A stretch of DNA of 64,000 nt from Sporothrix humicola. Taxonomy: Eukaryota; Ascomycota; Sordariomycetes; Ophiostomatales; Ophiostomataceae. The position numbers and the translations under genes were made by a program. The stretch is from NCBI GenBank assembly GCA_021396245.1, contig WNYE01000013.1, positions 62,001-126,000 on the forward strand, read 5' to 3'. Below, piece by piece: positions 1-11,449 of the stretch. The notes under the pieces are model-generated. The model was not told the DNA's origin, made no database searches, and worked only from the letters and a program-made list of their open reading frames with translations. Each line of letters begins with the position of its first letter. Positions within the stretch are counted from its first letter, which is position 1.

Positions 1-433
1 GGTAACGGCCTGGAACGCCTCCAGGACCTCCTCGACAGTGCCGCCCAGGCCCATCCGGTCGAGACTCAACGAGCTGGAGACGTAGACAGGCTGCTGGGTC
101 CGCTTGACAACGAGGCGGGCAAGACGTGCAGCAAACTCGAGCGAGTTTTCGTCGACGTATATGTTGGTGCACAGAGGCTCACTCGGTTTAAAGCGCTGGA
201 TTCGTCGTTAGCTGGACGGTTCATCATTGTACCGGAACTAGACAACGACCTACATCTGGCACGGCGTAGACAAAAGAGCCCATTGGAGCGAGAGTCTCGC
301 CCTCGTCGGTTCCGGCCGTCGTGACAAAAAGCATGAGGCACTTGTCGCGGGTGGTTAAGCGGACGTGGATCTGCGTGTCCAGAGCTCGCGGCAGCGGCGT
401 GGTGAACGTCACGGTCTTGCTCTCTGCAGCCAT
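1..433 (-). CDS. Proteasome assembly chaperone 4 (PAC4/Poc4-like), 3' end outside window
   Basis: Two exons are visible: 254-433 (60 codons, starting MAAESKTVTF) and 1-195 (65 codons, still open at the window edge). The 58-bp intron (196-253) has a GTAGGT donor, a GCTAAC branch site and a CAG acceptor, and splicing keeps the frame (..YAVPD|RFKPSE..). The 125 visible residues fit the small PAC4 family: an N-terminal beta-rich half, then an FAARLARLVVKRTQQPVYVS segment that resembles the LARRLARKTNKQVFVSYNL-type signature of the human protein, then an acidic C-terminal helix (VEEVLEAFQ). Family members help assemble the alpha ring of the 20S proteasome, paired with PAC3. The assignment rests on remembered family similarity. 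The stop codon is not in the window. Confidence 0.75.
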
Positions 434-1298
434 TGTGTCGGTGGGGTTGGTGTGTGGAAGAAGCTGGATTATGTTGAGAGGCTATTTGGTGATATGCTTC
501 TGCAACATCTTAGCAAGTTCTGGTAGGGTCCGTAGCAAGGCAATGGCTGATGCGGGCTGTATCAAGGGAAAGAGAGAACGACGTGTATGGACGTGTAGGT
601 TACGGAAGGTGCCGCCCAGGTTTAATCGACAACCCCGCCATGCAAAACTGCGAAGTCGCAGTCGCGGATTGTGGATTAAGGAAGGCGCAACCGCTAACGA
701 GCTTGTGCTTTCCCCTGAAAGTAGCCTGAACATAGCAGGAGCGACCAGTAAGCGAAGCTGGAGTGGGGGCTCTTGAATGGGCAAAAGAGCTGGCAGGCGC
801 CATGGACGGCACCGCTCAAAAACTCGGCCAGAGCTAAGATAAAAAGAGAGGAAAAAAGTGAAGAAAGTCGACTGATTTTAAATCAAGTCATATTAGAGCT
901 TGTAGGACGTTGTCAGGAACACTTTTGGCCACTGTCACTCTTTGCTCACACTGCATATTTTTTGTTGAGATTTTGACAATTGCGGCAACACCCCCCACGA
1001 GGCTGACATCACAACTGAGACACTCTCTCGTCCTCGTCATATACGGCAGAAAATCGACACAGCTAGCTGTCAGAAGCTTGATACTCGACAGGCGCTCCGA
1101 GGGAAGCCCGAAAGAGGTTCGAGAGGAGACTGGGCAAGCTCTATTACGACATATCAAAAACACGGCTGGCAATTCCATCATACAGAGCGCCGAACTCGCC
1201 GTTATCACGAACGAGCACAGCTCCAAGCAGAATTTTGATAAGAAATTCGTAACAGCATCCTACTTCTTACATACGAAACTTCAGTACGGGTAACAGCC
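434..1298. other. Divergent intergenic region
   Basis: This 865-bp spacer lies between the divergent starts of the proteasome chaperone and the methyltransferase and must hold both promoters. Short reading frames here have no family resemblance. No clear TATA box, repeat or RNA gene was seen. Confidence 0.6.
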
Positions 1299-2788
1299 AT
1301 GGCCGACGCACAGACGTCGTCGGGCGGTGAAAACCAGTGGGAGGTCTCTGAAGATGCCATCCAAGACCCGGAAGAGATCAAAGTGCTCTTCTGTGCTCTG
1401 GACTCGTTTCTGTAAGCTGCAGCCCCCAAGATATGAATATATTGGCAGCCAGATGGCATACTAACACTCACAGACAATACGCCAAGGTATCCCACTTCAA
1501 CTGCACACATCTGCGGAGGCAGTCGTTCTATGCCCTGTCACAGAACCACTGGAAGATGCTGGCGGAAAAGCCATTCTCATACCTCGAAACGCTGGACCGC
1601 GTCGACGAGGCCATTGAGAGCAATGCGGAGCTGGCGCGCGAGATTGTGCGGTTTGGACTAGAGTCGTTCCGTGTCGGCGGCAGCGAGGCACACTCACATT
1701 CTCACGACGAGGCAGCCTCGGCACCAGCAGCTCCCGGCGCAGAGCCGACCCTGCCGGCGCACTGGGCGGGCGTGGCCAAGCACCAGGACGTCGACAAGGC
1801 GCGGAGTACCCTGAGACAGTTTTACCGAGACTGGACGGCGGCTGGAGCGGGAGAGCGCGAAAAGAGCTACGGACCGGTGATGAAGGCACTTGCAGCCGAG
1901 CGGATACGGCGAGAGGAAGTGGCAGCAGCGGCCGTGGAAGAAAAGGCCAAGGCGATTCTGGAGAATGGCGGCCAGGTCACAGAGCTAAACAGCGACGACG
2001 AGGATGACGAGGACGACTGGTACTACCGAGGTCGCCTCAAAGTGCTTGTGCCCGGCGCAGGGCTGGGCCGCCTGGTGTTCGATCTGTGCCAGAATGGTTA
2101 CGAAGCCGAGGGCAACGAGATCTCGTACCATCAGCTGCTGGCGTCGTCGTACATTCTCAACTTTACGCAAAAGGCCGGCCAGCATACGATTTACCCCTGG
2201 GTGCACTCCTTTTCCAACCACCGCGTGCGGGAGAACCATTTGCGGTCGTACGCCGTACCCGACATTCACCCTGGCACTGCCATCCTCGAGGCGTCGATGA
2301 AGCAGATGCAGCAGCCGTTGCAGCCGGGTGAGCACGGCATTGGCTCGATGAGCATGTGCGCCGCCGATTTCCTGTGCCTGTACAGCGACGCCGAACATGC
2401 CGAAGTCTACGATGCCGTGGCGTGCGTGTTCTTCCTCGACACGGCGCCGAACCTGATACGGTACATTGAGACGATCCGGCACTGCCTCAAGCCCGGCGGC
2501 CTGCTGATCAACGTCGGTCCGCTGCTGTGGCATTTCGAGAACAACGCACCCGGTAACCACGGACGGGACGACGACGGCGACGGCGACCACGATGCGACGA
2601 CGTCGACGGGTATTGCAGACCCCGGTAGCTTTGAGCTCAGCGACGACGAGGTGCGGGCGCTGGTGGAGAAGCTGGGGTTCACGATTGTCACTCACGAGAC
2701 GGGCGTCGAGACACCGTACATCCACGACGACCAGTCGATGCTGCAGACCGTCTACAAGTCGAGCCACTGGGTTGCACGCAAGAACTGA
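1299..2788 (+). CDS. Carnosine N-methyltransferase family protein (N2227-like, YNL092W/CARNMT1)
   Basis: Exon 1 is 1299-1411 (MADAQTSSGGENQWEV..) and exon 2 is 1474-2788. The 62-bp intron has GTAAGC, an ACTAAC branch site and a CAG acceptor, giving 475 residues. The protein is an S-adenosylmethionine-dependent methyltransferase of the N2227 family, whose animal members methylate carnosine to anserine; the fungal substrate is not established. Visible signatures are the SAM-binding LVPGAGLGRLVFDL near residue 230, the family-specific GNEISYHQLLASSYILN just after it, a DFLCLY segment, and AVACVFFLDTAPNL..PGGLLINVGPLLWHFE. An acidic linker (SDDEDDEDDWYYRG) precedes the SAM motif, and a His/Asp-rich insert (about 2570-2610) interrupts the C-terminal half, making it longer than typical members. 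It is convergent with the downstream dehydrogenase. Confidence 0.9.
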
Positions 2789-3177
2789 GAGGCTTGTGGA
2801 CGGGCGGTGGGGGAGGTGGATGGGAGGGTTGGATAGATAAACCATTTACAGAGCGCTGTGTTACATTGAATTACTTGCACACTGAGTAGGCCGGGCCATC
2901 GAACCTGTCAGACAATTCACATCTCATCTCACAAGAGTCATGGAATCTTGATTACTATTTCAAGCGTGTTGTGATACCAATGCGACTGTGATTACAAAAT
3001 GATGATATTTTGGCCCTTATATCCTATGTCCTATGCCGTGTGATATCCTAAATGCGAACGAAACACTTTCATACATATATAACTAGCTGCCCACGGCTGC
3101 AGCCTTGTGTAAATGCTGACACTGGCCACACTGACCACACCTTATCTTAACATCCACCGAAAAACTCGTCCTCCATC
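2789..3177. other. Convergent intergenic region
   Basis: AT-rich 389-bp spacer between two convergent stop codons. It should hold both 3' ends. No gene or repeat was seen. Confidence 0.6.
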
Positions 3178-4181
3178 TTACAGCTTCGACTCGTTGACGC
3201 TCGCCAGCTGGCCCGTCTGCCACATGGCGCCGCCGTCGATTGTCAGCGTCGCGCCGTTAACGTGTGCGCCCGCCCGCGACGTCAGGTACACGACAGCACC
3301 GGCAAAGTCCTCGGGCTTGCCCAGCCGCCGCATCGGGTTACCTTTGGCCACACCGGCAATGCCGCCCTCGGCCATGGCCAGAAGGCCCTGCGACATCTTG
3401 GTGGGGAAGAAGCCGGGCGCGATCGAGTTGACCGTGATGTGGCGGGGGCCCAGCTCGACAGCCAGGTTGCGCGCCAGGTGGATGACGGCGGCCTTGCTGG
3501 CGCTGTAGCCAAAAGTGGCCTGGCGGCCCAGAGTGCCAATGCCCTGGCCTGCGACACTGCCGGTGACAAGCACGCGGCTAGGGTCCTCGAGGGTGCCGCG
3601 CTTCTGGAGCTCGGGGCCAAACTCGCGGATGGTGTTGAAGACGGCGCGGACGTTGAGATCGAGCACCTTGGCAATGGCGGCGTCCGGGTGGGTGTCGAAA
3701 GCCTCGCCCCAGGTGGCGCCGGCGTTGGCCATCAGGATATCAATGCCCTCGGGGCTGTCCTTCTTGACAAAGTCGACAAACTGGCGCAGGCCCTCGGCCT
3801 TGGTGACGTCGGCGGGCGCCGAGATGGCCTTGGCGCCAGGAGCGAGGCCGGGGAGCTTGTTGAGGGCGGCGGCAGCCTCGTCGCAGACATTCTTCTTGCG
3901 GGAATTGATGTACACCTTGGAAGCGCCAGCCTGGAGGATACTGCAGACGCGAGATGTTAGCAACGAACGGCACAAAACACACCAGATTCGACCGGAAATG
4001 GATAAACGGAAACAGAATCTCAGCATCAGACGAAAGACGTCGAACAAGATGAAACGAAGGACAAAACATACGCAGACGCCGCGCTCAGGCCAAGACCGCG
4101 AGAGCCGCCGGTGATGACGGCAACCTTGCCCTTGAGCGAGAAGAACGACGAGAAGTCGTGCAGGTCGAGATCGTAATCCAT
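3178..4181 (-). CDS. Short-chain dehydrogenase/reductase with C-terminal SKL (predicted peroxisomal)
   Basis: Exon 1 is 4072-4181 (MDYDLDLHDFSSFFSLKGK..) and exon 2 is 3178-3940, separated by a 131-bp intron with a GTATG donor and CAG acceptor; the product is 290 residues. It is a classical SDR: the cofactor motif TGGSRGLG at residues 24-31, a NAGA motif, catalytic Ser near 165, Tyr182 and Lys186 in YSASK, and the SDR C-terminal block VNGATLTIDGG. The sequence style resembles RhlG-like 3-oxoacyl reductases, but the substrate cannot be read from sequence. The last three residues are SKL, the canonical type 1 peroxisomal targeting signal, so a role in peroxisomal acyl-CoA or secondary metabolism is inferred. 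The start places the Rossmann fold at the usual distance from the N-terminus. Confidence 0.9.
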
Positions 4182-5141
4182 GGCTGTGGTGTGAGGGAGA
4201 AAGGAGCGTCGAAAGATGCGAAAGGGTCGGGGCGATTGGGGAACAAAAGTCGTCTGACGGCGTGAGATTGAGGTTGTTGTAAGATGCACAAAACAATTTC
4301 TTCGTCGGTTGCTCTTTCTTTGGCTTCACCAGGAATGCTATCTCGTCTTTCGGGCCTCGAACAGGAAACTGCGCGGCACTCGCAGCTTTAAGGGAAGGTG
4401 CTTTTGGTGCTGTCTTTGCTGTCGTGCGGCGACGAGGGCGACCGCGTCTTAGCCTCTTTAGGCAACTGCCGAGGCTCGGAACTCCTACGTTTGGAGACAA
4501 TCCACTCCCCAGCTGCATGGCCCCCGGGCTCTCCGCCCCAAACCATGCTGTAGCTCCGGGCCACCTCCACTAAAGTGGTTAAGAAGGAAGGACACCCCAA
4601 ACGGCTGGGGAAAGCCCCATTCGTAATCCGGCGCGAATTTGGAGAGAGGGGAAAGTGCGACTGCCGACGGAGCATTATCAAAGACGGCTTTGAAGAATAA
4701 TATGAAAATATCAACGAAAAAAAAAGCACACCAAAAGCACACAAAAGAACTTTTGAATGTCTCCGCGAGCTTGAAGATTTAAATATTCATAATCATTGTA
4801 AAAAGTACTTTCGTAATTTAATCACACTTGTAACTGCACCAACATACGATCATCTTTTACACGAAATATCAGCTTCACCTGCATTTCTCAATTTTGCTTT
4901 GACCAAGAACAATGTCGCATTGATCTATCAACGAACGCGGGGTTGCCCGATTCTCCTCCCCTTTGACTTGGCATCTTGGCCGGAGTTTCCCATTCCCTAT
5001 TATTAACCCCGTACGCTTGGCCAAACTGACAGCTCCCAAAGCAAAGCATAGCGTAGCTTGCCATCCGAGGCTCGTTTGTCAAGGCTCCAGTTCGTATCGT
5101 TATGATCCAGTACTCTGGCATATTTTTTCGTATCGAGAAGC
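4182..5141. other. Tandem intergenic region
   Basis: 960 bp between two genes on the minus strand, holding the dehydrogenase promoter and the 3' region of the ubiquitin-domain gene. An A-rich and AT-rich patch lies at about 4680-4870. No credible gene was seen. Confidence 0.55.
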
Positions 5142-7219
5142 TCAGAGAACACCCGCTGCCTCCCGCTCATTCTGGCGTTGCTGCTCGGCCTGCCACTGTG
5201 CGTCCACGGCTGCAGCCTCGTCTTCTGGAGAAATCTGATCTTCTGGAGCGGCGACGTCTTCGCCGGCCTCTGCCGCCTTTGCCACGTCGCCACCAGCTGC
5301 AGCTGCTGCTGCTGCCGCCGCCGCCGCTTCAGCCTGGGCCTGGGCCTCTGCGGCGGCAGCATTGGCTGCATCGGCCGCTTCTTGGGCCCGGCGTCTCTCG
5401 TCTCTCTCGCGTTCTTCCGCAAGAGCCACATGGCGCTCGGCAATGCCAGGTGCCAGGCTCGCTAGGAACATTATTCCTATGCGCTCTAGGCGCTGTGCAA
5501 AATCCCGTAGACGCTCGCCATTGTTGCGCCGGCGCTGGGCCACAAGCCGGGCAGCTGCCTCAGCTGGATCCGGCTCTGGACCGCCAGCACGGCCGATAGG
5601 AGCAGGCGCCGTAGGATCGCCGTTGGCCCCGTTAGCTGCTGCTGCATTGGCGTCACCACCCGCGGCGTTCTGTGCGTTTTGTGCATTCTGTGCGCCGTCC
5701 TGTCCTTGGCCACCATTGGCGTGGCCAGGGTTGACTAGGCCATCGATATGCGCACGGATAGGCGTCCAGGCCTGCTCTGCAAGGCCGTCGAGGACTCCCG
5801 TGTTGTAGACGAAAACGGCAAACGCAACCAGAATCACCATGACCCAGCGACTCCAGCTGGCGGAAGGGTTAGTGAACCACCAAACAAACAGCACGAGACG
5901 GGTGACGAGCCAGACATGAGGCCACATGGCCGCCAGGAAACCTGCTCCGGGATTGTTTGGCCGTAAGCCAGCGCCGTGATGTCCTGCATTCAGGTTTGGC
6001 ATTTGTTGGGGTTCCCCAGCAGCGGGAGCTGCTGGCGGGTCCCCCTGGTTTTGGGCTGCACCCTGTTGTTGTGCAGAGGCGTGTTGGTCGTAGCCTTCGT
6101 TGCGATGCTGGGTCAGTTCCCGCAGCCGCTGAAGAATCTCCATGTTCTGCATGTTTTGCTGCATCATAGCCTCGAAGCTCGGTACTCTCAGCTGCTGGGA
6201 CTGAAGGTGGAGCTGCTGGGCCATTTGCACAAAATAAGTGCGGTTTTGTTGCCGCAGGTTGTTAAAATACTGCGGGCCCAGCCTCTCTTGGTAAGGGGCG
6301 GAGTTGCTGACGAGGACCGCTCGTGGTCCAGATGGTGATTCCAGGACGTAGACGTTTGGCCGCGCAGGATATTGCGCAGGTCCTGTAGATGCACCTGTGG
6401 TCGTGGCGGAGGGTGTATGAAGCCCCCCTGGTGAGAATCCCTGAGCAATGTGATGTCTCTGGGACAGGTTTGGCACCGCTTCGGTGGGGTTCTGCTCCCG
6501 TTGCCGCGCTTGTTGCATCGCAAGCGATACTTGCGTCTGCAAGTCACCATTGAGAGGCACGCCTCCTCGAGCTTGTCGGATTTCTCGCTGCCGTTGTTGT
6601 TCGCCGCGTAACATATTATATTGTTCTGGGGTTAAGGGTCCTCGAATCGGGTCAAGGTTTTGCATTCGCTGTCGGGCATTTTGCTCCAGCAGGGCCGCCA
6701 GATGTGCATCAGATGGAAAGCCAGGGCCAGCGACGGGAGCAGGAGGCTGTTCGGGATTGGTTCTCGGGGCGAAAGGGTTGTGAAGGAGAGGATTCGTTGC
6801 CGCTGCAGGCAGAACGCCTGCGTTTGCGCCTGCAGCTCCGTCTCGCAAGACTAGATGAAGGACCTGTAGGCTGGTCTCTTGGATCTGAAGAGGCGGACAA
6901 AAGTCAGAAGAGGGGCTCCTGTGAATCAAGGACAAATGAGCTCAAAAGAAGGGGGACGTACTGTTGCGATGCCAAACACTTGTGCAAGAGTGTTTTCGTC
7001 CATGCTGAGCAGCCGGCCGCGGTAGATGACTCGCATGCCCGCCGGCGAGCGGCTTCGTAAGGCCAGCTCATTGCCAATCAGCAGCTTGATCTGGCCGACA
7101 GTCGTGGAGACGGGCAGGTCCGTGAGGTCCGGAAAGTCTGAGAGATCCTGCGCGGGCGATATGAGGCGGATGGAGACTTTCAGATCACGGTGATCTGTGG
7201 TGGGGTCGGGGCCTTCCAT
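5142..7219 (-). CDS. HERP/Usa1-like ubiquitin-domain ER membrane protein
   Basis: Exon 1 is 6962-7219 (MEGPDPTTDHRDLKVSIRLI..) and exon 2 is 5142-6884. The 77-bp intron (GTACGT..CAG) joins VFGIAT to IQETSLQVLHLVLRDG in frame, giving 666 residues. Residues about 13-100 form a ubiquitin-like fold ending in the LHLVLR strand. A Gln/Pro-rich stretch follows. Two adjacent membrane helices lie at about 402-455 (around HVWLVTRLVLFVWWF and VMVILVAFAVFVYN). The tail is Ala/Glu-rich and highly charged. This order matches HERPUD1 and yeast Usa1, scaffolds of the Hrd1 ubiquitin ligase in ER-associated degradation. An in-frame ATG at 7300 would add 27 residues; the 7219 start is preferred because the ubiquitin-like fold begins soon after it. 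Confidence 0.75.
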
Positions 7220-8685
7220 GGCCAAAGAGGATGTCGGCAGTGCCGACTGGAAGAATGGGAGCCTGGTCGATTCAAGTCGATCGTGGTCAAAGTCGATCAA
7301 TTTGCCAGATTGTCAGCTGAGGTCGAATGTCGCGATCGGGGTTTGGTCGTATTGGAAGCTCGAGAAGACGTCGCCTGTCGACACGTCTAATAATCCTAAA
7401 GTCGAAAGATGTTGCTAAAAGTTGATGCTATTGGAAGAAGAGGAAATGAAATGTGTCGAAAACAAAGCGAGGTGGGAAAGGCAAACGCCAATTTGTGTGT
7501 GTTGTGTATTACGTTGTGCTACAAACCTCCTGTTCGTACTTTATGAACTTCATTAGGAAAGCGAGACTGGTGTGCACCTCAGCTCCGAACTGTCCACCTG
7601 GCGAGTGATCGTTGGAAGGTTCTAAGCCAAGCGGCCAGAAGAAAAGGTGGGGCCGGCCTGGAAGTATGGGTACAAAAACGGGGGTGTAAACGCATGTAAT
7701 TTATGCAATTACTGGGTATCGGGTACTTTAGCCAACGGCACTCGGGTCCTTCCTTTGACCGTCCAGTGTGTACACAGATCTGTGTGTCTGTCTCTGTGTG
7801 TGGCAGGTGCCGTTTGTCAGTTGGTATGCCCACAGCACGCAAACGCGCCCTCAGAGACGCTCGTTTTAGCGCCAACAGCGTGATATTTACCCCTGTTTGG
7901 CACGTCTGTCACAGAACCTCCAGCCTATTTGCACATGCACTAATTTTCCACTATGGACAAAAGGGTTGACACGCGACAGTCTGCAAATATACGAAGCACA
8001 GAATGTGCCAGGTTCTGCCAACAATCAACGGCTCTCGCGGCAGCTGGCAAAAGTCCATCTGCATGCTCGCGGGACAGATCACATATGAATTTATATCTTC
8101 CTCGTGATGAGAATCAAGGCAGCACGAGGATGGTCCCCCAGGCAGAGAGATAAGATCTAAAATGAGACACAAATGAGGTACAAAAAGTAGCTAGCGCTGA
8201 GCTGCAATTTCAATGTCACCCCAGAACCAATGGCGACGAATCCCCTGTGCGAATAGGCCTGGCCCCTCTCCCTAGGCCCTCTCTAGCCTCTGTCGTGCCT
8301 TCCCTGACCGCCCCTCTCCCCCTGACGGTCGAAAAAAGCAGGCACCGTTTGAGTGTTTCTGCCACATGCCAGCGTCTTGCCCGCCATCATCACCTCAACA
8401 GAAACTGCTCATTTTATGCACAGTGGCTGCAGCCACCCGAAATTGGCATCGCTTTTCACCCCCCCCTTGCTCACCCATCTCGCCCTCCGGGTCCTCTCTC
8501 TTTCTTTTTCTCTTTTCCCTCTTTTCTCCAGACCAGTCGACTTCATGGCGACTCGGCTCTTTCACGGTTCGCCCTGACCTAATTGCCTGATTTGACTTTC
8601 AATCGAGCAGATGTTGTTCCTTTTGATCCTCGTCGGCTTTGTCGTGCTAATCGTCCTTTTGTTTGCCCCCCATCCAGCAGGCAGA
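7220..8685. other. Divergent intergenic region
   Basis: About 1.47 kb between divergent starts. The last 400 bp before PSD1 are pyrimidine-rich on the plus strand, typical of a fungal promoter and leader. A stop-free in-frame stretch with an ATG at 8611 directly precedes the PSD1 start. No other gene was seen. Confidence 0.55.
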
Positions 8686-10525
8686 ATGGCGTCCGCCCCG
8701 TCTCGACTCGGCCTGTCCAGGGGCAGTTTCTCCAAGGGCATCACCACCGGCCGCTTCTCCGTCACGATCCCCGAACGCCAGATCCTCTTCAACCCGCCTC
8801 GCCGCCTCGTTCTCAACACTTCTCCCTTCCGCTTCTACTCCCAAAAGGCCTTCCGCCGGCCGCGTTTCTCGGCTCGTCTCCGCCATGCCCTGAAAAACTC
8901 CAAGATCCAGTGGTACCGCATCCCAGTCGGACTTGGCATCGGCTTCCTGGGCCTCGTCCAGTTCTACAAGGTCCGCAACCGGCCGCAATTGGACGAGAAT
9001 GGCGAGCCGGTCGAGAACACCCCGAAGCCCAAGAAGCGGCCTCGGATCCGGCCTGATGGCCCTTGGTACGGAAGTTGCCGACAAAGGCGGTGAGCACGTG
9101 AGATGGAAGACTTCCTTGCTAACATTTATACCCTCAACTCTAGGCAGGTCCAAGTCATGTCCACACTACCTCTCAAGGCCCTTTCTCGGTTATGGGGACG
9201 ATTTAACGAACTCACTTTACCATACTACCTGCGCGTGCCGGGTATAAAACTCTACAGTTACGCATTTGGTGTCAAGTACGTGCTGATGACGACATTCCTC
9301 TGTATCTTTGCTTCGTGTGAAAGTCTTGTTGACTAACATGTGCTTTTTGTGTAACAACAGTTTAAGTGAGGTCGAGGAACCAGATCTTCACAAATTCCCC
9401 AACCTCGCCGCCTTCTTCTACCGAACCCTCAAGCCCGGCGTGCGGCCAATTGACCCCAACCAAGGCGCCCTGACCTCGCCCTCCGATGGCCGCATCCTGC
9501 AGTTCGGCAAGATCGAGGGCGGCGACATTGAGCAGGTCAAGGGCATGACCTACAGCCTTGACGCCCTGCTGGGCAAGCACACGCCCGCACCGAGTATTAT
9601 TAACGGCCAGGCGTCGTCGTCGGCCTCCTCCACCTCCTCGTCCACGGCCAACCTGCGTGAAGCAGCAACGGCGACTCCTACGGCTGCCGGCATCAAGGCC
9701 CACACCCATGCCGCCCTCGAGGGTGACGAAGAGCTCGTCCGCGCCGACCAGGAGTTTGCCCAGGTCAACGGTATATCGTACACGCTGCCTGGCCTGATCT
9801 CTGGCCCTGACGTCACCGACCGTCCCGAGACCGATCTGGAGGACCAGTCCGTCCGCCCCTCGGCCAAGTCCGAGTCTGCGGTGCAGGCCGACCTCGACCA
9901 GCCTTGGTACACCCAGCTGCTGTCCAAGGACAAGCGGTCCGCGCTGTACTACGCCGTCATCTACCTGGCACCGGGCGACTACCACCGCTTCCACTCGCCC
10001 ACCAACTGGGTCGTCGAGCGCCGCCGCCACTTTGCTGGCGAGCTCTACAGTGTCTCGCCGTACCTGCAGCGTACGCTCCCCGGCCTCTTCACCCTCAACG
10101 AGCGTGTCGTCCTGCTCGGCCGCTGGCGCTGGGGCTTCTTCAGCTACATTCCTGTCGGCGCCACCAACGTGGGCTCGATCAAGGTCAACTTTGACCGTGA
10201 GCTGCGGACAAACAGCCTGACCACCGACACGGCCGCTGACCGCGCCGCCGAAGAGGCCGCCGCCCGGGGCGAGGCCTACTCTGGCTTCGCCGAGGCGACG
10301 TACGCAAACGCAAGCCCTGTCCTGCACGGCCACGCTCTGCGTCGTGGCGAGGAGATGGGCGGTTTCCAGCTGGGCAGCACGGTGGTCCTTGTGTTTGAGG
10401 CACCAGAGCCGGATGTCACAAAGGACGGCGAGCCCGCCGACAAGAGCACGCCCGGCTGGCACTGGGCTGTCGAGAAGGGCCAGAAGATCAAGATGGGCGA
10501 GGCCCTGGGCTTTATCAACGAGTAA
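8686..10525 (+). CDS. PSD1: Phosphatidylserine decarboxylase proenzyme, mitochondrial type
   Basis: Three exons (8686-9065, 9144-9275, 9361-10525) join in frame as ..GPW|QVQVMSTLP.. and ..GVN|LSEVEE.., giving 558 residues. Introns are 78 and 85 bp with GTACGG/CTCTAG and GTACGT/AACAG ends and CTAAC branch sites. The enzyme decarboxylates phosphatidylserine to phosphatidylethanolamine at the mitochondrial inner membrane. The N-terminus is Arg/Ser-rich with almost no acidic residues (presequence), followed by a membrane helix near residues 85-105 (VGLGIGFLGLVQFY). The core shows DYHRFHSP (His about 379 and 382) and the self-cleavage motif LGST (Gly509-Ser510), so an alpha subunit of about 49 residues carrying the pyruvoyl group is expected. 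A low-complexity Ser/Ala-rich insert (about 9600-9700) lengthens the beta subunit. Confidence 0.95.
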
Positions 10526-11449
10526 ATAAGCCACTGAAAAGAGGTGGATGTGGAAGAGCGAACTTAAAAAAAAAGGGAAGAAAAAGCACTCATAAATAAC
10601 TACTAATCTGCATTGGAGTACATATTTGGAGGAAGAAACCAAACGGATATATTTCAACACCAGGGAAACGTTCAACACTACAAACGGAGTACATATTGTT
10701 TTACTTTTTTTTATCATCATTTTAGCATCATAACGATTTCGCTTCTTGCTTCTTCCTCAACACATTCTATTCAGTTACAATCTCTCTTCACGTGAAAGTG
10801 CAAAAAAACGACCCATACCATTTTTATTCTTGTGGGAGGAAGTTGCCAGAATACGACTAGTGCTTACGTCCTGGCGAGGAAGACGACTGCCATTGAGATC
10901 CTTCTAGGGGGATGCTTACTTCATTTAGCCGTGTGCATAGGGACTCCGACGGAGTTTCGTGTAAGTCGAGGCTGCCGAATGTCAATAAATGGGTGCGCGA
11001 GACATTGTTTGGTAGCCACGAGCGGATTAACACAAGGCTGAGGCTCTGGCTTCGGGACTTTTCAGGGCTATATCGCCACCGATGCGATCTAACGACATAG
11101 CCCGAGTTGGTACCTTGAATGATGCGCTATGTCAACGGACATGTTACTTGCACTCTAAACGGTACCTTAGACGTCATACGTTCAGTTTATTATTGCGATT
11201 GGTCAATTCGGAGAAAAAGTGTTTGGACAAGAATCGTAAATTTCTATTTGCTGTACATTAAAGTAAAAAAAATTAACACAAAATACCAGGATTGCAACGG
11301 CTGCTTACAGCCTGGCCGCCCGATCCTATCTTTCGCCGCGAATGCTGTCATGAAAATAGCCTCCTTGTGAATTTGAAGGCAAAGGAAAATCAGAAAAGGT
11401 CTATAGACGCTCAAATCTATATCGCTTCAAAAGTGCAGGGCAACAACGC
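10526..11449. other. Convergent intergenic region
   Basis: 924 bp between two convergent genes. The first 300 bp are A/T-rich and carry two GGAGTACATAT words (near 10615 and 10687). A short open frame at 10912-11100 has no recognisable family. Nothing else was seen. Confidence 0.5.

Noticed and set aside
1985..2845. Minus-strand frame of 286 codons across the methyltransferase
   Set aside because: Antisense shadow of a gene with clear conserved motifs.
9362..10720. Long open frame on the minus strand across PSD1
   Set aside because: It is the shadow of the PSD1 third exon, caused by GC-rich third positions; it has no family resemblance.
10912..11100. 62-codon plus-strand frame between PSD1 and the nitroreductase
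   Set aside because: No leader, no recognisable family, and it lies where two 3' ends converge.
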